DNA of 64,000 bases from Croceimicrobium sp963974215 (GCA_963974215.1 CAXBBL010000008.1:180133-244132), one strand, 5' to 3'. Positions 1 through 9,540 are shown, counted from the first letter of the stretch. Translations and numbers: made by a program. The notes: a model not told the origin generated them from the sequence alone.

Positions 1-144
1 GATGTATTTAATGAACAAGGCATTGAAATTCTTTCGCCCCATTATCGCGCGGCCCGAGATGGTAATATGACCACTATTCCAGCTGACTATTTACCGAAAG
101 ACTATGAAGCACCTAGTTTTAAGGTAAAGACGGATAAGAAGTAG
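1..144 (+). CDS. MscS-family mechanosensitive channel, C-terminal end only
   Basis: The frame is open from the first base and stops at 142-144, giving 47 residues. The motif GIEILSPHYRAARDGN followed by TTIPADYLP resembles the cytoplasmic C-terminal end of small-conductance mechanosensitive channels of the MscS family in Bacteroidota. These channels sit in the inner membrane and release solutes on hypo-osmotic shock. No membrane segment is visible because the rest lies outside the window. The call rests on recognising this tail and should be treated as probable. Confidence 0.7.
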   Translation, partial: DVFNEQGIEILSPHYRAARDGNMTTIPADYLPKDYEAPSFKVKTDKK

Positions 145-165
145 GTCATTAAATTGAAAAAGTTT

Positions 166-375
166 TTAATCACTTTCAGAATATTGCAAAATATCTGCAG
201 GCTGACAATCAAGTGCTTTGCAAATAGCATCTAAGGTTGTAAAACGAATCGCTTTGGCTTTACCAGATCTTAAAATTGAGATATTTGCGGTTGTTATTCC
301 CACTATTTCAGCCAGTTCTTTACTCTTCATTTTCCTTTTGGCTAGAATAACATCGAGGTTGATTATAATCGCCAT
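166..375 (-). CDS. XRE/Cro-type helix-turn-helix regulator
   Basis: This is a 69-residue single-domain DNA-binding protein. Residues about 10-63 form the five-helix Cro/C1 fold: SKELAEIVGIT is the first half of the helix-turn-helix, ANISILRSGKAKAI the recognition half, and LDAICKALDCQPADIL the closing helices. It follows the DUF2975 membrane gene with a 3-base gap, so the two are co-transcribed. XRE regulators of this short type are typically found next to DUF2975 proteins, and the pair is thought to act together, although the signal is unknown. A palindrome and direct repeats upstream of the operon are candidate autoregulatory sites. Confidence 0.9.
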   Translation of the reverse strand: MAIIINLDVILAKRKMKSKELAEIVGITTANISILRSGKAKAIRFTTLDAICKALDCQPADILQYSESD

Positions 376-378
376 AAG

Positions 379-876
379 CTAAACCGTTAATTCATTTTCC
401 TCCTTCAAACTCTTCGCCAGATCAAGTGTGCCGCTTTGAATGATGAAAAATATACCAATAATCGCCAAAAACAGTGGAACTAATATTTCTTGATCGTAAC
501 CCAACTCAATTTTACCATTCACCATTTTACCTATCCACTGCGCAAAAATAAGGGCAAATGCGATAAGACTGGTAAGCAAAAAATGATTTCCTGATTTTCT
601 CAAATAACGAATAATGTTATCTGAAAAATATTTATCCGATAATAATATTCTTGCCATTTTTCTTAGAAAGTACAAGCCCCTTAGAAATACCAAGGACTTA
701 ACTAGGGTGACGGTAAATACAAGCCAATAAAACAAATCCCACTCCTCTGCAGTCACATTTTGATTGGTTATACTAACTAGTCCAAAAGGAATCATGAATA
801 GTACTGCGATAAACCCTATAACCTGGAGGGCATATAGAATATCGACTAAGGTTTTAAATAAAACTGTCTTTTTCAT
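379..876 (-). CDS. DUF2975 membrane protein
   Basis: The 165-residue protein has four hydrophobic segments at about residues 11-38, 48-66, 96-115 and 131-148, separated by short charged loops, and a charged C-terminus (SLKEENE). The arrangement and the partner gene match the DUF2975 family, inner-membrane proteins of unknown biochemical role. It is the first gene of a two-gene operon with the XRE regulator downstream. A plausible but unproven reading is that the membrane protein senses or sequesters and so tunes the regulator. A well-placed Bacteroidota promoter lies 19 bases before its ATG. Confidence 0.85.
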   Translation of the reverse strand: MKKTVLFKTLVDILYALQVIGFIAVLFMIPFGLVSITNQNVTAEEWDLFYWLVFTVTLVKSLVFLRGLYFLRKMARILLSDKYFSDNIIRYLRKSGNHFLLTSLIAFALIFAQWIGKMVNGKIELGYDQEILVPLFLAIIGIFFIIQSGTLDLAKSLKEENELTV

Positions 877-894
877 ATTTGAGTATTAGATCCT

Positions 895-947
895 CAAAGA
901 TAGTAAAATTATTGATAAACAATAATAAATTAACTATAAACAATAAT
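895..947 (-). promoter_or_regulatory. Promoter and probable operator of the DUF2975-XRE operon
   Basis: Read on the minus strand, TTG (922-920), 17 bases, then TATCTTTG (902-895) matches the Bacteroidota TTG-N-TANNTTTG promoter. The -33 element lies inside a palindrome ATTG-N5-CAAT (911-923). The 12-mer ataaacaataat occurs at 915-926 and again at 936-947, exactly 21 bases (two helical turns) apart. This is how an autorepressor of the XRE family would be expected to bind. Assignment to the neighbouring regulator is inference. Confidence 0.65.
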
Positions 948-1050
948 ATAATTAAAAGAACAGCTCATAAAGACAAAGTAAATTGGCATTTCAAAACCGA
1001 CCAATCAGGGGTGTTTTTGCAGGAAAATCGCTGACTCGGTTTAAAGCACA

Positions 1051-1146
1051 CTATTCGCCCCTAAAATATTCCTCTTTTTTGGTAGGATCGGGATTAGGAT
1101 AGGGAATGGTAAAAATAAGTATGAAAGCAGTTAAGAGTAGTTTCAT
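1051..1146 (-). other. Possible 31-residue secreted peptide or gene remnant
   Basis: In the gap 948-1193 a short frame opens with ATG and encodes a hydrophobic, signal-like start (MKLLLTAFILIFTI) and then a proline-rich and charged tail (PYPNPDPTKKEEY). No clear promoter precedes it. It may be a small secreted peptide or the eroded start of a lost gene. I see nothing else in this gap. Confidence 0.2.
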
Positions 1147-1193
1147 GCGGCTTTAGGATTAAAGGGACATTAAATTGCCCACAGGATGACCAG

Positions 1194-1372
1194 AATGAGC
1201 TAGATGCAGGATTTTCGCTTTTATTGGAAAAAACTTGTAAGCCTCTTCTAAAAAGCAGTTTTTGGCGCCTTAGCCCTTCGCAATAGCCCGCTATTGCTTC
1301 AGTGCTTCGGCTTAAAACCCACTATTTATAAGAGGTCTGAGGCCTCATTTTACGCCGAACTCAGGTTTTTAG
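1194..1372 (+). repeat. Palindromic MITE-like repeat, copy A (left end lost)
   Basis: This copy shares the interior and right end of the family described at 24688-24952. The core hairpin GCAATAGC-cc-GCTATTGC lies at 1280-1297, and the right end reads TCTGAGGCC...GAACTCAGGTTT. Its core is nearly identical to the reverse complement of copy B (13790-13980). The left terminal inverted repeat is not recognisable, so the copy is truncated or decayed. The following stretch, 1373-1585, holds only a weak inverted repeat (CACTA...TAGTG near 1431-1440) and no gene. Confidence 0.85.
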
Positions 1373-1585
1373 CAATTTAGGACTGGCTTTATTCTCACTG
1401 ATGATTTTTTTTGATCTTCTTACACTAGTTAAATTAGTGCTTCATTAAATAGTGTTTTTATTGCACGAGCATTGTTTTTTAAGGTACTAATCAGCCGATC
1501 TGGATCCACCAAAACTCATACTCTTGTATTGCTAATTACAATCCTGGCTCATTTACAAAAACTCCTAAATCACCCCTTTCAGCCT

Positions 1586-4500
1586 TTACCGAATCACCTT
1601 AATAATCCCTTGTTTAAAACCTTCGTAGGGTCTGCCATTTATGATACCACTATAATTCATCTTATAGATAAAAGCGCCACCTGAAACATCTCTACCGTTA
1701 TGGGTACCATTCCAAAAATCTGTATTAGTCTGGTTTTCGAAGACCAATACACCCCAGCGATTAAAAATTTGAATGGAATGATTCAAGTCTTCACATTGAT
1801 TTTCGATGCGGAAGCGATCGTTCAGTCCATCTCCATTAGGGGTAAAAGCATCGGGCATGATAAAGTCACATTCGCAGCTAATAATATCCACCGAAAAAGA
1901 ATCAACAACGAGCTCGCACTCGACCTTATATTCGATCGTATAGCTACCCGCCTCCGAAATGGTTAGAATATTATCAAACAGCATTCGGCCGTTAACCGTC
2001 ACATTTTCGACAGTAGGATAATTGAGGTCAAATACTAAATCACTCGTCGCGCAAAGACCAGTATCCTGGATCGGCTCTGGTTCAAAAATATCCTTGTACT
2101 GAACAACATACTTAAACTCTACTGTATCGCAAGTATTGAAAATCAGTAAGCTATAATCACCCGCAATACTAATCCATTGAACAGAATTCGCAGTACCATT
2201 AGACCAACTAAAAGATAAGTCAGGATCTATATTTATGCCTAATTGTGCACTATCATTAGTAGCACATATAATTATAGTATCGGGCGAGCTTTGGCTAGGT
2301 AAGTTTTTGGGCAAATCAATACTAAAACTGTCAATTACGGTATTGCAAGGACCAGATACTTGGAGCGTGTAAATTCCACTAGTATTTACTTGAATGCTTG
2401 AGCTACTTTCCCCCGTTGACCATAGGTATGTCAAAAGAGTATCTGTTCGGGACCCGATTTGCAAAGTATCCTGGCAACTGCTGCTATCAATGCTTATGGC
2501 TGTTAAAATAGAATCTAAGCTAAGCCTTATACTGTCGTTGGTAACACCACAAGCTTCTTGATACACGGTAAAGGAAAAAGTTCCTACTGTATTAAATGTG
2601 CGTTGCCGGCTGGTGTCGCCATCAAACCAGACTAAGCTATCGGCACTCAGAGTCGAAAAATCTACAGTTAAACTATCGCCCGAACAGAATGAAGTATCTA
2701 GTGAAGTGGGGATATAAGGAATAGTAAAGCTTATTTGAATCGTATCTATTAAAGTGTCTCCAGCCCTAGTCTGGCGTAAAGTGTAGATGCCAGGATTGGT
2801 AATGGTGCGAAGGGTATCGGTACTGCCATTATCCCAGAAATAACTAATGCTAGAACTTCCATCTAAGTTAAAATAAAGGGAGTCTCCCAAGCAAAGAGTG
2901 GTATCTAGCGAAAGCGTATCCAGGGGTGGGAATGGCGATTGAGCGATAAAAAGTGAATCTATCTTTTGCGGATTAAAATCACAATTGAATATCATCAAAT
3001 CGTCAATGGAACCTTTATAAAAGTTGGTATTTCTTTGACGACCCACACCTAGGAGCATTTTATTGTAAGCACCAGAGGCGCTACCATTACTGGTTGCTGC
3101 CTCAGCTAAAACTTGAACCCCGTTTAGATAACAAAAGCCACTATCTGGGCGTGAAACTAAGGCTAAGTGATACCATTCATTTAAATTAATATTGGCTAAG
3201 GCCTGAGCAGAATTACCAGCAGAATTACCAAGGAGATCTCCATTTAATATTCTAAGCTCAACGGTCCCATAGGTCAGACTGATGTCATCTTGAACTAAAA
3301 CATTATTCCCTCCAATTGCTCTTTCTGGGTTAATCCATACTGAGAAGGTTCGGTAAGGAAGGTCGAAGGTTGTAAAGGTATTAATATAGTCATCGGCACC
3401 GTCAAAATACATGGCGCCATTTGGATTATTAAACCTATCTACCGTTGCTGTAGCACCGCCAAAAACGCTGCCATTATGTTTAAAAACACTCGAGTCAATT
3501 GCATTTCCATCTAAGCGATAATCAGCCACTAAACAAGTGGGGGAACTTTGGTCTGCACTATCATCATTAAATAATGAATCTACTTGAAGCGCAGTAAAAG
3601 AACAGCCGAAAATTTTAATATCGTCAATAACTCCCTTAAAAAAATCCGAATTACGTTGCCTACCAGCGCCAATTACTAGTTTATCATAAGGAAAACTAAC
3701 GCTTCCGCCAGAAGACGAAAGTACTCCGCCAGTCTTGACCCCATTAACATAATAAATAGCACTATCATTGCGGCGAACCAGTGCCACATGATACCATTGA
3801 TCAAGGATTGTATTAGGATAAATTAAGGTACCACTAGCTTGACCCGCTCTTCCGCGCATATCCCCATTTAAAACCCTTAAGCTAAAAGCACCATAAGTGA
3901 GGGTATTAGCATCTTGGATTAAAACGGCATTTGACCCTGATATTCGCTCTGGTTTATACCAAAAGCTAACCGTTCTTAAAGGGTAATCAAAGCTTGTGAA
4001 AGTATTTATATAGTCATTTGTGCCATCAAAATACATAGCACCGTGAGGTTGATTAAAGCGATCATTTGCAGGTACGGCGCCAAAAACGGTACCATGATTA
4101 CTAAAACTACTTGAGTCACCGGCATTTCCATCTAATCGATAATGACCCAGAAGGCATGATGACGTTCCTAAGTTTGCGCTATTGTCATTAAACAATGAAT
4201 CTACTTGTACGGCAGTGTAAGAACAATCAAATATTTTTATGTCATCAATGGACCCTTTGAAGAAATCCGAGATGCGTTGTCGACCAGCGCCAATCACTAG
4301 TTTATCATAAGGTTGTGATATGCTACCTCCAGAACCTGAAGCTGCAGCGCCAGTTTTTACGCCATTTACATAATATATTGTACTATCGGTGCGTCGAATT
4401 AAAGCAACATGGTACCACTGATTCAAGATGGTATTAGGGTAAATCAGAGAACCACTGGCCTGGCCTCCGCGCCCGCGCATATCTCCATTTAAGATCCTTA

Positions 4501-4840
4501 GGTTAAAGGCTCCATAAGTTAGCGAATTAGCATCTTGCATTAAAATTGCATTCGACCCTGTATTTCGCTCAGGTTTAAACCAAAAACTTACGGTCCTCTC
4601 TTGATAATCGTAGGTGGTAAAAGTGTTTATATAATCGTTTGCACCATCAAAATACATGGCGCCATTCGGTTGGTTGAATCGATCATTTGTGGGAACAGCG
4701 CCGAAAACGGTGCCATGATTATTAAAGCTGCTTGAATCACCAGCGTTGCCATCGAGACGGAAATGCGCCTGTAAATTGCATTGTCCGAAAATAGTTAATG
4801 TGCTGGATAATAACAGAAGTGAAAAAGCGTAGCGAAGCAT
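1586..4840 (-). CDS. Secreted protein with three LamG domains and T9SS gliding-type C-terminal domain
   Basis: A signal peptide (MLRYAFSLLLLSSTLTIFGQ) precedes three concanavalin A-like LamG domains at about residues 21-215, 227-425 and 435-630. Each begins with a YRLDGNA/FRLDGNA-type motif and carries NGAMYFDG and FKGSIDDIKIF signatures. Residues about 645-985 are immunoglobulin-like repeats rich in Ser, Asp and Thr. The last 100 residues are the gliding-motility-associated C-terminal domain (DAFTPNGDGLNDRF, then WNGTHNG and a terminal IKVIR), which directs export through the type IX system. LamG domains usually bind glycans, so a surface adhesin or polysaccharide-binding role is likely. It is a tandem paralogue of the gene at 5118-7130; the extra LamG copies look like internal duplications. 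Confidence 0.9.
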   Translation of the reverse strand: MLRYAFSLLLLSSTLTIFGQCNLQAHFRLDGNAGDSSSFNNHGTVFGAVPTNDRFNQPNGAMYFDGANDYINTFTTYDYQERTVSFWFKPERNTGSNAILMQDANSLTYGAFNLRILNGDMRGRGGQASGSLIYPNTILNQWYHVALIRRTDSTIYYVNGVKTGAAASGSGGSISQPYDKLVIGAGRQRISDFFKGSIDDIKIFDCSYTAVQVDSLFNDNSANLGTSSCLLGHYRLDGNAGDSSSFSNHGTVFGAVPANDRFNQPHGAMYFDGTNDYINTFTSFDYPLRTVSFWYKPERISGSNAVLIQDANTLTYGAFSLRVLNGDMRGRAGQASGTLIYPNTILDQWYHVALVRRNDSAIYYVNGVKTGGVLSSSGGSVSFPYDKLVIGAGRQRNSDFFKGVIDDIKIFGCSFTALQVDSLFNDDSADQSSPTCLVADYRLDGNAIDSSVFKHNGSVFGGATATVDRFNNPNGAMYFDGADDYINTFTTFDLPYRTFSVWINPERAIGGNNVLVQDDISLTYGTVELRILNGDLLGNSAGNSAQALANINLNEWYHLALVSRPDSGFCYLNGVQVLAEAATSNGSASGAYNKMLLGVGRQRNTNFYKGSIDDLMIFNCDFNPQKIDSLFIAQSPFPPLDTLSLDTTLCLGDSLYFNLDGSSSISYFWDNGSTDTLRTITNPGIYTLRQTRAGDTLIDTIQISFTIPYIPTSLDTSFCSGDSLTVDFSTLSADSLVWFDGDTSRQRTFNTVGTFSFTVYQEACGVTNDSIRLSLDSILTAISIDSSSCQDTLQIGSRTDTLLTYLWSTGESSSSIQVNTSGIYTLQVSGPCNTVIDSFSIDLPKNLPSQSSPDTIIICATNDSAQLGINIDPDLSFSWSNGTANSVQWISIAGDYSLLIFNTCDTVEFKYVVQYKDIFEPEPIQDTGLCATSDLVFDLNYPTVENVTVNGRMLFDNILTISEAGSYTIEYKVECELVVDSFSVDIISCECDFIMPDAFTPNGDGLNDRFRIENQCEDLNHSIQIFNRWGVLVFENQTNTDFWNGTHNGRDVSGGAFIYKMNYSGIINGRPYEGFKQGIIKVIR

Positions 4841-5117
4841 GAAAAGTCTTTGTTCAAAAATAAAAATTTCCTTTACATTCTAAGGGAAATAGAAACAAAA
4901 AGACTTTAAATTAAATTGTGAATTTTTTAGGCTCTTCTTATTGCTAAAAAATTGGACACTTTATCTTACTATTCTAAACTTCACAATGATGCATTTAGTT
5001 ACGCTTCCTGCTCAAAGCTAAGCCATAGAAAACTAAAGAATTATCGCCTTCAAATAGGTCTGAGAAATTGTTTTTTACGTTCGCCTAGCTCACTTTTCTC
5101 TGCAACTATTTCAACTC

Positions 5118-7130
5118 TTACCGAATCACGGTAACAAAGCCTTTTTTAAAACCTTGATAGTGCTTTCCATTAATATGGCCGCTATAATTTAGTTTGTAAA
5201 TGTATACTCCTCCCGAAACATGGTTTCCATTGTGAGTACCATTCCAAAAATCCGTATTTGTTTCATTTTCGAATACTAAAGTCCCCCAAGAATTAAAAAT
5301 TTGAATAGTGTGATTAAGGTCTTCACACTGATTTTCAATACGAAAACGATCGTTTAATCCATCACCATTAGGAGTAAATGCGTTAGGTATAATAAAATCA
5401 CATTCGCAGCTTATCATATCTACCGCAAAGGTGTCTACTGCTGACCCACATTCTTGCAGATACTCTACAATATAAGTCCCGGCCTCCCTGATGCTTAAAG
5501 TATTATTAAATAAAATTTTACCGTTTACAGCAACATCCTTTACCCCATCATAATTAAAGTCAAAATTTAGTTTGTTATATTCACATAGAAGCGTATCGGG
5601 CAATGGTTCTGGAATAAGAATAGAATCGTAAAGAACAGTGTATTTATTCTCGATAGTATCACATTCATTAAAAACAAAGAGACTGTAATCCCCAGCTGCG
5701 TCAAGCCATTGTAAAGTGTTTGATGCATTATTTGACCAATTAAATGACAAGGCAGAATTAATACTGATACCTATTTGCACACTATCCTTACTTGAACATA
5801 TAAATAGAGTATCTGCGGGAGATTGAGTTGGTATACTTATGGGTAAAGTGACTCTAAATGTGTCAGTTACCGAGCTGCAAGCACCTCTTACCCTCACTGT
5901 ATAAGTACCACTTTCAAATACTTCTATATGAGAAGAGTTTTGCCCGGTAGACCATCGATAGTTTAAATACGATTCCGATCGACCGCCAATAAGTAATGGT
6001 ACACGGCAGCTGCTCGTATCCCAAGTAATGGGGCTTAAAACCGAATCCAAACTAATACGCAAACTATCCAAGGTAATACCACAATGAGCTTGATAAACTG
6101 TAAAATCAAAAGTACCAACAGTATTAAAAGTACGCTGTCTGCTGGTACTGCCATCGAACCAAACCAAGCTATCTACACTTAGGGCAGAATAATCAACATA
6201 TATACTACCACCAAGACAAAATGAAGTATCTAAAGAAGTAGGAATATATGGAGAGGTGAAATTTACCCGCATGGTATCTATTAAGGTATCACCCGCTCTA
6301 GTTTGACGTAAAGTATAAACACCCGAGTTGCTAATCTTTCGCAAGGTATCGCTACAGCCATTATCCCATAAGTAACTAATATTGGACCCGCCATCTAAGT
6401 CGAAAATAAGAGAATCTCCCAAACAAAGAGTGGTATCTAGCGAAAGCGCAGTAAGGGGAGGAAAGGGAGTTTGGGCACTATAGAGCGAATCGACCTGAAC
6501 CGCCGTAAAGGCACAGTCAAATATTTTTATATCATCTATTGAGCCTTTAAAAAAGTTAATGTTTCGCTGTCTTCCGGCACCAATTACTAATTTTTCATAA
6601 GGAGATGTGAGACTGCCTCCCACGCCAGAAATCACCCCGAAGGACTTCACTCCATTGATGTAATAAATGGCACTATCGGTGCGTCGCACTAGAGTCACAT
6701 GGTACCATTGATTTAAATTAACATTTGAATACATTAAGGTGCCGCTGGTCTGTCCCGCCCTTCCACGCATATCGCCATTTAACACTCGTGTACTAAATGC
6801 ACCATAAGTCAGTGTATTGGCATCTTGAATAAGAACTGCATTTGGCCCTGTTAACCTTTCTGATTTAAACCAAAAACTTACCGTTCTTTCCTGAAAATCG
6901 TAGGTGGTGAAAGTGTTTATATAATCGTTAATTCCATCAAAATACATGGCACCATTCGGCTGATTAAATCGGTCATTTGTGGGGACTGCTCCGTAAACAG
7001 TTGCATGATTAGCAAAACTACTGGAATCTCTGGCGTTGCCATCAAGACGGAAATGGGCCTGTAAATTGCATTGACCAAAAACGGAAAAGCCAGAAATTAA
7101 AAAAACAAGTAAAATAGCAGAACGAAGCAT
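5118..7130 (-). CDS. Secreted protein with one LamG domain and T9SS gliding-type C-terminal domain
   Basis: This 670-residue protein has the same architecture as its downstream neighbour but a single LamG domain. It has a signal peptide (residues 1-19), LamG (about 21-215), immunoglobulin-like repeats opening with TTLCLGDSL (about 235-570) and a gliding-type C-terminal domain with DFIIPNAFTPNGDG and a final VTVIR. Long stretches are near-identical to the neighbour, including YDFQERTVSFWFK and the C-terminal domain, so the pair arose by recent tandem duplication. Both genes share a tcaaaaataaaaa stretch just upstream of the ATG that contains TATTTTTG on the coding strand. It is expected at the cell surface. 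The ligand is unknown. Confidence 0.9.
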   Translation of the reverse strand: MLRSAILLVFLISGFSVFGQCNLQAHFRLDGNARDSSSFANHATVYGAVPTNDRFNQPNGAMYFDGINDYINTFTTYDFQERTVSFWFKSERLTGPNAVLIQDANTLTYGAFSTRVLNGDMRGRAGQTSGTLMYSNVNLNQWYHVTLVRRTDSAIYYINGVKSFGVISGVGGSLTSPYEKLVIGAGRQRNINFFKGSIDDIKIFDCAFTAVQVDSLYSAQTPFPPLTALSLDTTLCLGDSLIFDLDGGSNISYLWDNGCSDTLRKISNSGVYTLRQTRAGDTLIDTMRVNFTSPYIPTSLDTSFCLGGSIYVDYSALSVDSLVWFDGSTSRQRTFNTVGTFDFTVYQAHCGITLDSLRISLDSVLSPITWDTSSCRVPLLIGGRSESYLNYRWSTGQNSSHIEVFESGTYTVRVRGACSSVTDTFRVTLPISIPTQSPADTLFICSSKDSVQIGISINSALSFNWSNNASNTLQWLDAAGDYSLFVFNECDTIENKYTVLYDSILIPEPLPDTLLCEYNKLNFDFNYDGVKDVAVNGKILFNNTLSIREAGTYIVEYLQECGSAVDTFAVDMISCECDFIIPNAFTPNGDGLNDRFRIENQCEDLNHTIQIFNSWGTLVFENETNTDFWNGTHNGNHVSGGVYIYKLNYSGHINGKHYQGFKKGFVTVIR

Positions 7131-7205
7131 TGCGGGCCGATTTCCTCAAAAATAAAAAATACCAATTAGTATTAGCTAAATCTAAAAACTTATTTCCAAA
7201 GGTCA

Positions 7206-7640
7206 CTATTCACTTCTTGACGGAGCCACCATTTCCAGCTCTTTACTTTCCAACTCTTTTAAAGCGGGAATGAAATAGTATCCCTTGCCTATTTTAAGAT
7301 TGGCATTATAAGAGTCTTTTTGAGTGATTTTCTGATAAAGAGCAGCCGATTCTTTCTCATCTTTAGCATTAGCCTGAGGATAATCGCGAATATAGACCTC
7401 AACATAACCTTCTTGTTTGTTAAATATGAAGGGTACCTCAACGGTGTTTATCATGACCTGCTTTAACTCATGTTCAGCCAGCATTTCAGGAATATTTATA
7501 TGAACAAATAGACTCTTGGCACCATCAGCGGGTGACACTTGCAGCTGATAATAACCATCAGAATTAGCATCAATAAAATGCTTTTTGGTTCCACAACTAA
7601 GTACAGTGAAAAACATGGCTAAAAAGAGTACCTTCTTCAT
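7206..7640 (-). CDS. Small lipoprotein of unknown function
   Basis: The 144-residue product begins with a lipoprotein signal (MKKVLFLAMFFTVLSCG), lipidation being expected at Cys16. The mature part is a mixed-charge domain with alternating hydrophobic residues, consistent with a beta-rich periplasmic or surface domain. I do not recognise the family. It lies 16 bases downstream of the TPR kinase gene and 75 bases upstream of the LamG gene on the same strand, so it may share a transcript with the kinase. Whether it is related to either neighbour in function is unknown. Confidence 0.75.
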   Translation of the reverse strand: MKKVLFLAMFFTVLSCGTKKHFIDANSDGYYQLQVSPADGAKSLFVHINIPEMLAEHELKQVMINTVEVPFIFNKQEGYVEVYIRDYPQANAKDEKESAALYQKITQKDSYNANLKIGKGYYFIPALKELESKELEMVAPSRSE

Positions 7641-7656
7641 ATTATAATTTCGGTTT

Positions 7657-9378
7657 TTATTTTGGCAGTTTAATAAGTACCTCAGTACCCTGCCCTAGTT
7701 TTGATTTTATTTCTAAAGAACCCTGCATAGCCCTTAAAAAGTCTTGACTTAAAGCGATGCCTAATCCTGTGCCTTTCTCATTGTTGGTTCCCTTAGTTGA
7801 GGTGTTTTTTCCTAGTCCCATCAATCGTTCAGTTTCCTCCTTACTTATGCCCACGCCAAAATCCTTTATCATAATTAGGTGATGATTTATCCCTGCTTGG
7901 TAAGAGATATTAATTTCTGAACCTTGGTGAGAAAATTTAATGCCGTTAGAACAAATATTTCGGATTACCAGGTTGAGCATACTTTCGTCGGCTTGCACCG
8001 TAACATCCTCACTTAAACCCATGGTTTTTATGCTTAATCCTTTCGCTTGGCTTTGAGTTTCTAGCTCTAGAAGGGTCTTCTTTAGCAGGGCGCTCAAATT
8101 CAAAGACTCAATTTTAGGATCTAAGGTTTCTTTTTGATTTAGAACCCAGTTTAAGAGATTTTCAATTAGGAAGTTCACGCTTACGGCAGAAGCCTCTAGC
8201 TTAGACATCATCATTTTCAAATCATCCTTACCAATCATCCCTTGATTGTAGAGATGTAAAACTCCAGTTAGGGAGGTCATCGGGTTGCGAATATCATGGG
8301 CAACAATAGCAATAAGCTTATTTTTAAATGCGAGGGAATGACCTAACTCAATGTTTAATTCTTGTTGTTTGGCATTTAAATTTTTATAATTCTGCTTTTG
8401 ACGGAAGAAAACTACGGCAATAAAAAATATAAAAAACAGAACAACGACTAAAATTAGAATTCGCAATTTTGATCGCTCACCCTCTGCTAACAGGACTGAG
8501 TTTTCTAACTTCTCCTTATCCAATTCATTAGAAATACGGAAATCATCGATCCTGTGATCTATCATTTCTTGCATTCCATCTAATGTGTGCTTATGGGCTG
8601 AATCTAAAAAGATATAAGCCGAATCCATGATACCTAGGCCCTTATACGATCGTGCTAAAAAGCGAAATCCTTCGCTAATATCTTGACGATCAAGCCCCAT
8701 GACCTTATTAGATATATAGAGCTTATATGTTTCTACTGCATTGCGATAATCACCTTTTCTGAAATAAGTCATGCCTAAGTTTTTCAAGGCCAAATACATT
8801 TCCGAATTATCATCTACATTTTGCGACAATTTATAGGTCCTCTCTAAAACTTCAATCGCCTTATCCCATTTTGCCTCATCGCGAAAAATTGCCCCTAAAA
8901 TATTTAAATTGGAAAAGTTCAACCACTCTGCCTTACCACTCGCGTGATAGGCTTGTGACTTTTTTACCGCCGCAAGAGCCTCGGCCATCTCTCTTCGTTC
9001 ATATTGAATTGCTGCCAAACGATTATAGTACAACGATTTAACCAAAGAAGTCTCCATCGCCTCTGCTATTAGCTTCACTGTCATTAAATCTTCATAAGCC
9101 AAGTCTAAGCTAACTACCGAACGCAATATCTCCGCCCGATTGGCCTTAGTTCTAATAATCTCAGCCGTATCGCCACGCTCTGCATATAAAGCGTATAACA
9201 TATCAGTAACGACCAAGGCGCTATCCATCCTCCCTTCTGTAAAATGCTCATTTGATTTCACCTTTAAAGAATCTTCTAAGCTTTCCGACTCCAGATTTTG
9301 GGCATAAATTTTTGTCCCCGAAAATTCGAAAAGAAAGAATAGAGTCGCAAGCGCCTTATACCAAAGCTTAGATTTCAT
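7657..9378 (-). CDS. TPR-containing sensor histidine kinase
   Basis: The start chosen is the Met at 9378, because it opens directly on a signal peptide (MKSKLWYKALATLFFLFE); a Met 11 codons upstream would spoil it. The periplasmic half (about residues 25-280) is built of tetratricopeptide repeats, including YLALKNLGMTYFRKGDYRNA. A single membrane helix (about 300-320) and a short coiled coil follow. The HisKA domain carries the phospho-acceptor His361 in AHDIRNPMTSL, and the ATPase domain has the N, G1 (DFGVGIS) and G2 (EKGTGLGIAL) boxes. No response regulator is adjacent, so the partner must be encoded elsewhere. It is a tandem paralogue of the gene at 9685-11403. Confidence 0.9.
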   Translation of the reverse strand: MKSKLWYKALATLFFLFEFSGTKIYAQNLESESLEDSLKVKSNEHFTEGRMDSALVVTDMLYALYAERGDTAEIIRTKANRAEILRSVVSLDLAYEDLMTVKLIAEAMETSLVKSLYYNRLAAIQYERREMAEALAAVKKSQAYHASGKAEWLNFSNLNILGAIFRDEAKWDKAIEVLERTYKLSQNVDDNSEMYLALKNLGMTYFRKGDYRNAVETYKLYISNKVMGLDRQDISEGFRFLARSYKGLGIMDSAYIFLDSAHKHTLDGMQEMIDHRIDDFRISNELDKEKLENSVLLAEGERSKLRILILVVVLFFIFFIAVVFFRQKQNYKNLNAKQQELNIELGHSLAFKNKLIAIVAHDIRNPMTSLTGVLHLYNQGMIGKDDLKMMMSKLEASAVSVNFLIENLLNWVLNQKETLDPKIESLNLSALLKKTLLELETQSQAKGLSIKTMGLSEDVTVQADESMLNLVIRNICSNGIKFSHQGSEINISYQAGINHHLIMIKDFGVGISKEETERLMGLGKNTSTKGTNNEKGTGLGIALSQDFLRAMQGSLEIKSKLGQGTEVLIKLPK

Positions 9379-9419
9379 CAATTCCTTGTCTATGATAAGG
9401 CTAAAATACATTTTACTTA

Positions 9420-9540
9420 CCTGAGTTCGACTACATTTAAAGCATCAGGTTTATACTACAAAGTTTTTGTAAGCGTGTAAGCTACAGCGGCAACGGGCTA
9501 AGGCGGATGATATAGCCAAAGAATTTTTGTTTTTATTCAG
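9420..9540 (+). repeat. Decayed copy of the palindromic MITE-like repeat
   Basis: The stretch begins with CCTGAGTTCGAC, identical to the consensus terminal inverted repeat of the family, followed by degenerate interior matches (agcatcagg; gctacagcggcaacgggct). The right end is not recognisable. It lies between the two TPR kinase genes, in a region of 306 bases (9379-9684) that otherwise holds only the unidentified promoter of the downstream kinase. Confidence 0.5.

Noticed and set aside
1194..1372. Interpretation of the palindromic repeat as an integron attC site
   Set aside because: The copies are scattered, not in an array with gene cassettes, and no integrase gene is present.
1472..1684. 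Plus-strand frame overlapping the end of the three-LamG gene
   Set aside because: It lies mostly opposite a well-supported coding region and has no recognisable product.
4952..5134. Plus-strand frame between the two LamG genes
   Set aside because: It overlaps the end of the 670-residue gene on the other strand and its translation shows no domain or signal.
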